A DNA stretch of 64,000 nucleotides. Source: Planctomycetota bacterium (GTDB lineage Bacteria > Planctomycetota > GCA-002687715 > DRQF01). The notes under the pieces are model-generated. The model worked only from the letters and a program-made list of their open reading frames with translations, was not told the origin of the DNA and ran no database searches. Of the stretch, positions 53,752-62,023 are shown in pieces; position 1 is the first letter of the stretch, and every line of letters begins with the position of its first letter. A program made the translations under genes and the position numbers. The stretch lies in NCBI GenBank assembly GCA_011369445.1, contig DRQF01000120.1, positions 1-64,000 of the forward strand, read 5' to 3'.

Positions 53752-56700
53752 TGCCCGAGTTCAGCGAACCGAAGGAACACGTCCATCCGAAGCAACGATG
53801 CGGAAACGATGAGCCGGCGAGACCGGGGACGTCCACCTCGCCCGTCCCTCCTCCCGCAGACGCCCTCCCTCCCTATGCCGAACTTCACGCCCTCAGCAAC
53901 TTCACCTTCCTCGAAGGCGCTTCCCATCCCGAAGAGTTGGTGGAACGGGCCGCCGCCCTGGGCTATGAAGCCCTCGCTCTCACGGACCGCGTCTCACTCG
54001 CGGGCATCGTGCGCGCCCATGTGGCGGCCAAGGAACACGGTCTGCCTCTCGTCGTGGGCTCGGAGATCCAGGTCGAGGATCTCTCCGCACGCCTCGTTCT
54101 TCTGGCTCCCGACCGCCCTGGCTACGCAAAACTCTCCCGGCTGATCACTCTGGGCCGTCGCCGCGCCGCCAAGGGCGCCTTCCGACTCTTCCGCGAGGAT
54201 CTGACGGATCACGGGCCTGGGCTCTTCGCCATCGCCGTGCCGCCCCCCCAGGTTCTACTCCCCGACACTCCCACCTCCGCCCGGAGGAGATTCACCGAAG
54301 AGCTCCTCTTTCTCGGCCGCGTCTTCGGGCCGGGAGCCTTTCTGGGACTCACGCTCGACCACAGGCAATGCCAGGCCTCCGTCTGGGCGCGCTCGGAAAA
54401 GATGGAAGCCCACACGGGACTCCCTCTGGTGGCCCTCGGCGGTATCGAGGCGCACCATCCCGCCCGTCGTCGTCTCCGAGACGTCCTCACCGCCATCCGC
54501 TGGAACATGAAGGTGGAGGATCTGGGGCAGCGACTTCCCCAAAACCTCCGGTGGATGCGACGACGCGAAGTCCTGGCCCGACTCTTCGCCCGGCGGCCGG
54601 ACGTCCTCACCCGCACCGCGGCCATCGCTCGGTCCTGCCGCTTCTCCCTGGACACCTTGCGCTATGAATACCCGAGGGAGGTCCGAGAACGGGACCTGCG
54701 CACCCTCACCTACGAAGGGGCATGCGAGCGCTACCCCGAAGGCGTCCCTCCCGAGGTGGAACGCCTTCTCGAACACGAACTCGCTCTCATCGAGGAGATG
54801 CAATACGAGAGCTACTTCCTCACCGTCTACGACCTGGTGCGATTCGCCCGGTCCCGAGGCATCCTCTGCCAGGGACGAGGCAGCGCCGCCAATTCGGCCG
54901 TCTGCTATTGCCTGGGAATCACCGCGGTCGACCCCGATCGCTTCGATCTTCTCTTCGAGCGATTCATCTCCAAGGACCGCCACGAACCTCCGGATATCGA
55001 CGTGGACTTCGAACACGAGCGACGGGAAGAGGTCCTCCAATACGTCTATGAACGCTATGGTCGCGAGCGAGCGGCCCTCGCGGCCACGGTGATCACCTAT
55101 CGGGGTAAAAGCGCCGTTCGCGACGTGGGGCGTGTCCTCGGTCTACCCGCCTGGCAGGTAGATCACCTGGCGAAGGGGCTCCATTACTGGGACGGGAAGC
55201 GTCTCACGAACGAGCAACTCGAGGCGGCGGGCCTCGATCCCTCGGAGCCCCGAATTCGAAGAGTCGCGGAACTCGCCGGAGAGATCCTCGGCTTCCCCCG
55301 ACATCTCTCCCAGCACGTGGGCGGCATGGTGATCACCGAAGGGCGTCTGGACGAACTCGTGCCCATCGAGAACGCCGCCATGGAGGGACGAAGCGTCATT
55401 CAATGGGACAAGGACGACTTGGACGCCCTGGGGCTCCTCAAGGTGGACTGTCTCTCACTCGGCATGCTCACCGCCATCTCCAAGGCGTTTCGACTCATCG
55501 AGGAGATCCGAGGGCGCACTTGGGACCTGGCCTCCATTCCCGCCGAAGTCCCCGCCGTCTATGACATGGCCTCCCGGGGCGATACCGTCGGCGTCTTCCA
55601 GATCGAAAGCCGGGCGCAGATGGCCATGCTTCCCCGCTTCCGTCCCCGCAACTTCTATGACCTCGTCATCGAAGTGGCCATCGTACGCCCCGGCCCGATC
55701 CAGGGCGGCATGGTTCATCCCTACCTACGGCGCCGCCGGGGCGAGGAGAAAGTCAGCTACCCCTCAAAGGCCCTGCGTTCCGTCCTCGAGAAGACCCTCG
55801 GGGTTCCCATCTTCCAAGAACAGGTGATGAAGCTCGCCGTGGTGGCGGCGGGGTTCACTCCCGGCGAGGCGGATCAACTTCGAAGGGCCATGGGAGCCTG
55901 GAGGCGCCCGGGTCTCATCGACGCCTTCCATGAGAAGCTCATCCGCGGCATGCGGGAGCGAGGCTACGAGGACGACTTCGCCGAGGCCGTCTTCCAGCAG
56001 ATCCGCGGCTTCGGCGAATACGGTTTCCCGGAGAGTCACGCGGCGAGCTTCGCGCTCCTCACCTATGTCTCTTTGTGGTTGAAGCGTTTCGAGCCGGCGG
56101 CTTTCCTCTGCGCTGTTTTGAACAGTCTTCCCATGGGGTTTTATGGCCCTGCCCAACTCATCGCGGACGCACGTCGACACGGCGTCCCCGTCCTCCCCGT
56201 GGACGTCCTTGCCAGTTCCCTCGATGCGACCCTTGAGCGCCCCGAAGATCAAGACATCGAGGACGGGAGCCGTTGGAAAAGATCTCTTCCTCCCTCGCAA
56301 TGGGGACGAGGCGGCCCGGCTGTGCGTCTGGGCTTTCGCAGCCTTCAGGGATTTCCCCTCGCGGCCGGGGAGCGCTTGATCCAGGCCCGCAAGGTGGCGC
56401 CCTTTCGATCCGTGGACGACTGCAGGCGCCGCGCGGGACTGGATCGCCGTGCGGCGCGCATCCTGGCGGAAACGGGCGCCCTACGCACTCTCGAGGAAAA
56501 TCGCCGTGGAGCGGTCTGGGAGGCGGCCTTCCCTGTCGAATCCCGTCCTCTCTTCGAAGATCGATACGGCGCCCCCCCGACCTTCCCGCCGGTCTCCCCC
56601 ATCGAGGAGGTTCTCGCCGATTACCGCAACATGGGACTCTCCTTGAAGGCTCATCCCATGGCTCTTCTCCGCGAGGAACTTCGAGCCCAAGGCGTCCTCG

Positions 56701-57014
56701 GCAGCCGGGACCTCGCGGACGTCCCCCAGGGCGCCGTCGTCGCGGTAGCGGGGATTGCCATCTGTCGTCAGCGACCGGCCACGGCCTCCGGCGTGATGTT
56801 CATCACCTTGGAAGATGAAGACGGCTTCCTCAACGCCATCGTCCGTCGCAAGGACCAGGAGCGCTTCCGCGGCCCCCTCCAGGGCGGGCCTCTCCTCCTC
56901 CTCAAGGGCACCGTCGAACGCTCTGAAGGCACGAGCCATCTTTTGACTGGCTTTATCGAGGACTGGAGCCACCTCATTCGGGGTCTCGTCCACAGATCCA
57001 GGGATTTTCACTGA
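53751..57014 (+). CDS. dnaE2: Error-prone DNA polymerase III alpha subunit
   Basis: PHP N-terminus YAELHALSNFTFLEGASHPEELVERA, QGRGSAANSAVCYCLGITAVDP, HEPPDIDVDFEHERREEVLQYVYERYG, IQWDKDDLDALGLLKVDCLSLGML; TGATG overlap with imuB. Confidence 0.95.
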   Translation: MPEFSEPKEHVHPKQRCGNDEPARPGTSTSPVPPPADALPPYAELHALSNFTFLEGASHPEELVERAAALGYEALALTDRVSLAGIVRAHVAAKEHGLPLVVGSEIQVEDLSARLVLLAPDRPGYAKLSRLITLGRRRAAKGAFRLFREDLTDHGPGLFAIAVPPPQVLLPDTPTSARRRFTEELLFLGRVFGPGAFLGLTLDHRQCQASVWARSEKMEAHTGLPLVALGGIEAHHPARRRLRDVLTAIRWNMKVEDLGQRLPQNLRWMRRREVLARLFARRPDVLTRTAAIARSCRFSLDTLRYEYPREVRERDLRTLTYEGACERYPEGVPPEVERLLEHELALIEEMQYESYFLTVYDLVRFARSRGILCQGRGSAANSAVCYCLGITAVDPDRFDLLFERFISKDRHEPPDIDVDFEHERREEVLQYVYERYGRERAALAATVITYRGKSAVRDVGRVLGLPAWQVDHLAKGLHYWDGKRLTNEQLEAAGLDPSEPRIRRVAELAGEILGFPRHLSQHVGGMVITEGRLDELVPIENAAMEGRSVIQWDKDDLDALGLLKVDCLSLGMLTAISKAFRLIEEIRGRTWDLASIPAEVPAVYDMASRGDTVGVFQIESRAQMAMLPRFRPRNFYDLVIEVAIVRPGPIQGGMVHPYLRRRRGEEKVSYPSKALRSVLEKTLGVPIFQEQVMKLAVVAAGFTPGEADQLRRAMGAWRRPGLIDAFHEKLIRGMRERGYEDDFAEAVFQQIRGFGEYGFPESHAASFALLTYVSLWLKRFEPAAFLCAVLNSLPMGFYGPAQLIADARRHGVPVLPVDVLASSLDATLERPEDQDIEDGSRWKRSLPPSQWGRGGPAVRLGFRSLQGFPLAAGERLIQARKVAPFRSVDDCRRRAGLDRRAARILAETGALRTLEENRRGAVWEAAFPVESRPLFEDRYGAPPTFPPVSPIEEVLADYRNMGLSLKAHPMALLREELRAQGVLGSRDLADVPQGAVVAVAGIAICRQRPATASGVMFITLEDEDGFLNAIVRRKDQERFRGPLQGGPLLLLKGTVERSEGTSHLLTGFIEDWSHLIRGLVHRSRDFH

Positions 57015-57214
57015 CACCGGGAAAGTCGGAAGAAAATCACCATTCCAGCCGTTGGACTCGAAGCGGGCCCCGCCCCGCGCTAACCTGACGTGAAACTCGT
57101 TCGGGCACTTCTCGACTCGCGCGTCCCCACGGGGGGCCGCCTTCCGGCCGTCTTCGGATGCGGATTGCAAATAGACGCGTCGGGGAAGCCTCGACGCCAA
57201 GATAAGGTCAAGAC

Positions 57215-58270
57215 ATGAAACTCATTCTCACCGCAGTCCTCCTGCTCGGGAGCCTCCTTCCTCTCTCTCTCAATGCCCAGGAGGAGAACGCCACCTGGTA
57301 CCCCGACTTCGACAAGGCCGTCGCGGCCGCCAAGGCGAGGAACCTCGACCTTCTGGTCGATTTCACGGGATCCGACTGGTGCATCTGGTGCAAACGCCTC
57401 CATGACGAGGTCTTCTCCAAGGAAGCCTTCCTGAACAACGTCCAGAACAAGTACATCCTCGTCGCTCTCGACTTCCCCCGTTCCGACGAAGCCAAGGCGA
57501 AGGTCCCCAATCCGGCCCGCAACCAGGAGCTCTCCGAGAAGTACGGCATCCAGGGCTTCCCCACGGTCCTTCTCATGACGCCGGACGGCGAGGTCTTCGG
57601 TCGCACCGGCTACCAGAAAGGCGGCCCCGAGAAGTACGTCGAGCATCTCGACAGCCTCGCCAAGTCCGGCAAGGCCGCTCTCGAAGCCGCCAAGAAGCTC
57701 CCGGCCGAATACGACGCCGCCGACGAGGCGGGCAAGCCCGCCGTGCTGGAGAAAGCCTTCGCGCTCCTCGCCACGATGAAGGCGGATAGCCCCGGCATCC
57801 GTATCATCGCCAAACTCGCCAAGAAGGCCTTCACCCTCGACCCCAAGAACGAAAAGGGACTCAAGGCCAAGGCCACGATGGCGCTCCTTTCCGCAGGTCA
57901 AGTCGACGATGACGTCTCCGCCGCCGCAAAGGAGCTCGACCCCAAGAACGAAAAGGGCATGCTCGAGAAGGTCGTCTACCAGCAGATGAATTCGGTCTCG
58001 AACTTGGACCAGCTCAAGGAGGCCGTGAAGTCCATCGAAGCCCTCATGGCTCTCGGCCCCATCAAGGACAAGGAGGTGGAAAAGGAGCTCTGCGTCAATG
58101 CGGCGTTCTGGAGCTTCCAGCACCTGAAGGACACCGAGAAAGCCAAGAAGTTCGGCGCGCGTGCGCGCGAGCTCACCGGCGACGATCCCCGCTTCGCACG
58201 CCTTTGGAAGATGATCTTCGGCGACGAAGGGAAGAAGGGCGACGACGGCAAGGGCTCTGACGACAACTGA
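57215..58270 (+). CDS. Secreted thioredoxin-family protein with C-terminal TPR-like helical region
   Basis: Signal peptide; LLVDFTGSDWCIWCKRLHDEVFS (CxxC), YGIQGFPTVLLMTPDG. Confidence 0.85.
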   Translation: MKLILTAVLLLGSLLPLSLNAQEENATWYPDFDKAVAAAKARNLDLLVDFTGSDWCIWCKRLHDEVFSKEAFLNNVQNKYILVALDFPRSDEAKAKVPNPARNQELSEKYGIQGFPTVLLMTPDGEVFGRTGYQKGGPEKYVEHLDSLAKSGKAALEAAKKLPAEYDAADEAGKPAVLEKAFALLATMKADSPGIRIIAKLAKKAFTLDPKNEKGLKAKATMALLSAGQVDDDVSAAAKELDPKNEKGMLEKVVYQQMNSVSNLDQLKEAVKSIEALMALGPIKDKEVEKELCVNAAFWSFQHLKDTEKAKKFGARARELTGDDPRFARLWKMIFGDEGKKGDDGKGSDDN

Positions 58271-58284
58271 TCCCGGCCATTTCG

Positions 58285-58317
58285 AAGCGGCGTCGAGGTG
58301 ACCCCTTGACGCCGCTT
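58285..58317. terminator. Rho-independent-like terminator between convergent genes
   Basis: AAGCGGCGTC gaggtgacccctt GACGCCGCTT followed by TTCTATT. Confidence 0.6.
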
Positions 58318-58319
58318 TT

Positions 58320-59459
58320 CTATTCCAGGCTTCCCCTCCAACGCGGATGCTTCGTCGACATGTCGAAGGCGCAGGTCGGCGGCGCTTTTCTCGAACCCTC
58401 GAGAACCGAAGCGATCCAAGACTCGAGCTTCAGGACCACCATTTTCCGCCGCAATCGCCCCTGCATGTCGCGATTGAGGATCGTGGGGACGCTGTTCGTC
58501 GTCACGATCTCGTCCAGAAACGGCTTGAAGAGGTTCTCGCGACATTCATCGGACGAGTAGAAGTGGGTCACCGCGAACACGACCCGCCGCGGATTCCCCT
58601 CTCGAATGCGCCGGCAGCATTCCAGAATGGTTCCGCCCGTCCTCACCATGTCATCCACGATCAGGACATCTCGCCCGGCCACATCGTCCATGCCGCAGGG
58701 GCTTTCCTCGGCGACCGTCGAGGTCACCCGCCGCTCATCGGTCCTCACCTTGGCGAGCTGCAGAAGGCCCGCGTCGGGGAGACCAAGAGCCGACCGCACC
58801 TCCTCGGCAAACCCCGCAGCGCCCTCGTCCGGCGCGCAGATCACGACGCTCCTGCCGTTGTCGCCAGTCTCGATCACGTCGGAGCTTCGTAGGTACTGGG
58901 CAAACACAGGGGCCGGAGAGAGGTTCTCATAGCCCCCATCAAGAGCCTCATCGAATTCAGCCCCCACGGACGCCGAGTGGTTGTGAACGGTCATCACCCG
59001 ATCCACGCCCGCCAGAGACAGCGCCTGAGCGTAGAGCCTGGCCGAGAAGGGCTGACCATCGAACTTCGAGAAGTCACGCTCGTCTCGAGGAAAGTCCGTC
59101 CGCCCCTGGTCCGGACGAGCCCCTCGGTCTTGGGCGCTGTAGAACAGGTCCGGCTCGACGAGAATGACGCGCTCGGCGCCGTTGTCCTTCGCGCTGCGCG
59201 CTACCAGGAGAGTGCGCATGGCCAAAGCGTCTCTCGAAAGCCAAGCCGACGCCGTCGACACGACGACGACATGGCGGCCCGCGAGACCGTACCCCGGGCG
59301 ATGTCCCCCCTCTCCGATGAAGCGAGGGCAAAACTCACCATTGGCGAAGTTCTTGAGAGAGATGACGTCCGAGATGTCATCGCGCTGACCGAGAAAACGT
59401 CCGACGTCGATGGCGAAGGGGTCGTCCGACTCGGTGCCGACTACGAGAAAGGGTTTCAT
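58320..59459 (-). CDS. Divergent ribose-phosphate pyrophosphokinase (Prs)-like protein
   Basis: SLKNFANGEFCPRF, DLFYSAQDRGARPDQGR, GQPFSARLYAQALSLAGVDRVMTVHNHS, VLIVDDMVRTGGTILE. Confidence 0.82.
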   Translation of the reverse strand: MKPFLVVGTESDDPFAIDVGRFLGQRDDISDVISLKNFANGEFCPRFIGEGGHRPGYGLAGRHVVVVSTASAWLSRDALAMRTLLVARSAKDNGAERVILVEPDLFYSAQDRGARPDQGRTDFPRDERDFSKFDGQPFSARLYAQALSLAGVDRVMTVHNHSASVGAEFDEALDGGYENLSPAPVFAQYLRSSDVIETGDNGRSVVICAPDEGAAGFAEEVRSALGLPDAGLLQLAKVRTDERRVTSTVAEESPCGMDDVAGRDVLIVDDMVRTGGTILECCRRIREGNPRRVVFAVTHFYSSDECRENLFKPFLDEIVTTNSVPTILNRDMQGRLRRKMVVLKLESWIASVLEGSRKAPPTCAFDMSTKHPRWRGSLE

Positions 59460-59491
59460 ACCCCCTTTGTATCACGGGTCGCCCGAGGTCG

Positions 59492-60913
59492 TCAGCGAAT
59501 GTGGCGAACGAGGGAATCTTCGAGAGGGCGGTCCGCGTCGGCTCGCTTGATACTCACAATGAGGCCGTTCGGCACCCGCCGACCGAGGTATTCCACCCGC
59601 AACCGGTGCCAACCCGGCTCGAGAAGGAGGGTCTCGTGGGCGAGCTTATCCTTCCTGCGGGGCGATTCATCCAGAATGCGCACGCCGTCGACCCAGAGGC
59701 GAAAACCCTGCTCGAACACCACCATGAAAGTGTAGTGCCCTCCCTTGGCAATGGGAATCCAGCCCCGCCAATCGCCTACGAATCCGCGAGCCGGAATCCC
59801 GCGGGCGGGAGCCGACCACCGCCATTGGCCTCGAATCCGCCGTTCGGTCCTGGTGACCACCGCTCGAGGATCTGAGAGAGACCGATAGGTTGCTTTCCAC
59901 CCGGGGACGAGACGTCCGGATTTCTCCTGTCGCTGCCCCTCCTCATCGACACGGGCCTGCAAGGCCTTCCAATGCGGGGGTCGCATCAGCGTGGCCATCA
60001 ACAGGGCGCGATAGTCGCTCTTGGCCCCCTTGGAGTCCGCGAGAGAGTCCAGAATCCGAAGGGTCTTCTCATAGTCCCCGGCTTTCAACCCGGCGAGGGC
60101 CCGGTTCCAGGAGAGGGCCGCATCGTCCCCGAGATACGCGCCGGCCTTCTTGAACCATTTCGACGCAGCGTTGTGGTCGCCTCGCTCCCCGTGGATGATG
60201 CCCAGATTGAGCATGGCCTCCGCGAGATGGGGCCACAGTTCGAGGGCGGCCAGGAATCGTTTCTCCGCCTCGGCGCTCCGTCCGGCGTGCCAGAGGATGA
60301 ACCCCTCGTTGTTGAGAAGGTGCGCCACCACCGCACGATCATCGAGAGGAGAGAGATAGGCGCCTGACTCAGCGCCCTTCTTCGTCGTCACTCTCTTGGC
60401 GTAGAAGCGGTCGGATCGAAATCGCCCTCCCTCGGTGGTCTCGATGTTGAAATGGTGGCCCCCCTCCTCCCAGCGCAGAAAGACGTGACGGGGAACGGCG
60501 ACCAGGTGCACCGGCAGTTTCAATCGGCGGGAGACAGAGAGGATCATGGCGGAAAGCGAAAGGCAGTAGCCCTCGCGACTCGCCAGCACGCTGCCCAGAT
60601 AGAAGGCCTCGGGGGAGGTGAGGTCCGGCGTCGACGAGAACAGCTTTTCCTGGAAGAAATAACGCGCCAAAGCGCTGGCCCGTTCCTCGGGGCGGACAAG
60701 CCCCTTCAGTCGCCGCCCCAATTCGAGCTGAAAGACATCCAGATCGGCGCGCGCCCGGCCCTCATGAAACTCGGGGCGGGCTTTCTTCGCCAGGGTGAGA
60801 AGAACGTGACGCAGGTCGGGCGCCTGGCCTGCGAGCGACCGAGAAACGCCCGCGCACAGAAGCAAGATGACAGCCGCGACGCCAATCCGCCGCGGCTGTC
60901 GATCAGAACTCAT
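59492..60913 (-). CDS. Secreted SirB1/transglutaminase-like + TPR + PA14-like protein
   Basis: ASREGYCLSLSAMILSVSRRLKLPVHLVAVPRHVFLRWEEGGHHFNIETTEGG (Cys/His/Asp-type TGase-like), TPR block, C-terminal GDWRGWIPIAKGGHYTFMVVFEQGFRLWVDGVRILDE (PA14-like). Confidence 0.72.
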   Translation of the reverse strand: MSSDRQPRRIGVAAVILLLCAGVSRSLAGQAPDLRHVLLTLAKKARPEFHEGRARADLDVFQLELGRRLKGLVRPEERASALARYFFQEKLFSSTPDLTSPEAFYLGSVLASREGYCLSLSAMILSVSRRLKLPVHLVAVPRHVFLRWEEGGHHFNIETTEGGRFRSDRFYAKRVTTKKGAESGAYLSPLDDRAVVAHLLNNEGFILWHAGRSAEAEKRFLAALELWPHLAEAMLNLGIIHGERGDHNAASKWFKKAGAYLGDDAALSWNRALAGLKAGDYEKTLRILDSLADSKGAKSDYRALLMATLMRPPHWKALQARVDEEGQRQEKSGRLVPGWKATYRSLSDPRAVVTRTERRIRGQWRWSAPARGIPARGFVGDWRGWIPIAKGGHYTFMVVFEQGFRLWVDGVRILDESPRRKDKLAHETLLLEPGWHRLRVEYLGRRVPNGLIVSIKRADADRPLEDSLVRHIR

Positions 60914-60921
60914 GGCTGGAC

Positions 60922-61302
60922 TCAGAGAGCCTTGGCCAATTCGAGCAGGTTGTCGATGTGTTGTCCGGTCAGTCGAATGTCGTAACCCAGAACCTCGACC
61001 TGGTTCCTCTCGCGGCCACGGAACACGCGAAACTGTTGCGGTGTCAAGACGCCCGCCGCCGCGGCGACGAACTCATGGGCATGCATCTCGTGCGCCTTGC
61101 AGCCCAACTCGCGATGGGACTTCGCCCACTTGACCTTGAAGGTATGGGCGTACTCAGCAATCTCGCTCCGCTGAGCGGGTGTGAGTTGCATTTTCCTCAG
61201 CTTCTGCTGCGCGAGGAGAAACTCCTCGGAATGGCAGAGCTTGCCCGCCATCAGGAACACGACGCCGAGCAGCGCCAAGGTGGTCACGGAACGTTTCAAC
61301 AT
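60922..61302 (-). CDS. Small secreted/anchored protein of unknown function
   Basis: MLKRSVTTLALLGVVFLMAGKLCHSEEFLLAQQKLRKMQLTPAQRSEIAEYAHTFKVKWAKSHRELGCKAHEMHAHEFVAAAAGVLTPQQFRVFRGRERN; Spy/LTXXQ-like flavour. Confidence 0.5.
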   Translation of the reverse strand: MLKRSVTTLALLGVVFLMAGKLCHSEEFLLAQQKLRKMQLTPAQRSEIAEYAHTFKVKWAKSHRELGCKAHEMHAHEFVAAAAGVLTPQQFRVFRGRERNQVEVLGYDIRLTGQHIDNLLELAKAL

Positions 61303-61441
61303 GGGCCGGTCTCCTTTTTCTAACGATGGTTATCGTCCCACGGGGGGGGCCCCGAGTCCAGGACAATTTCATGGGCGCCGCCAGTGCATTTCAGACGACG
61401 GCGGGAGCGAAACAACGATCCCCTCCTGACGGTCTCGGGCC

Positions 61442-61942
61442 TCAGCGGCCACTCTCCGCCAACTTGTCCAGCAGCGTCTGCAGGGCCTCGGCCTGCATGC
61501 CGAGCATTTCGTTCTTGGTCTTCAAAGCCTTCATACGAACGTCCCCCGCGGGAACCTTCGCGTCCGTGAGCTTGCGATACTCGGCCTTCGTGCGTTTCCA
61601 CTCGGCCTTCAGATTCTCGAGCGCTTTCACAAGGACGGCCTTGTCGGCGGCCTTGTCGCCGGTCAGTTTCACCCCCGCCAAATCCAAGGCGTCGCTCTTC
61701 TTGGCAGCCCCGGGACGCCTCATCAAATCGTCGATGAGCCCACCCGCCCCCTGTTTCGTCTTCGACGGGGAAGCGACAGGTTTCGACTCGCCCTTGGATT
61801 CCGTGTCGGAAGCGGTCTTGGAGGATGAATCCTCGACTTCGTTGGGCGAATTCGGGTTCGCCTCGTCCTTCGCGGTGCAGCCCACGCCGCAGCAGATCAG
61901 CAAGACAACGAGCGCGAGGCCGTACAAACTTGACTTGTTCAC
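61442..61942 (-). CDS. Lipoprotein of unknown function
   Basis: VNKSSLYGLALVVLLICCGVGCTAKDEANPN lipobox; GTG start at 61942 with GGAGACGGGA upstream; C-terminal helical region. Confidence 0.6.
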   Translation of the reverse strand: MNKSSLYGLALVVLLICCGVGCTAKDEANPNSPNEVEDSSSKTASDTESKGESKPVASPSKTKQGAGGLIDDLMRRPGAAKKSDALDLAGVKLTGDKAADKAVLVKALENLKAEWKRTKAEYRKLTDAKVPAGDVRMKALKTKNEMLGMQAEALQTLLDKLAESGR

Positions 61943-62023
61943 TTCCCGTCTCCTCCGGTTCTTGCCCAACAGGACGACTGGGAATCGGAAAGGTTCCAAA
62001 CTTATCTCTGAGCTTTTCTGGAT

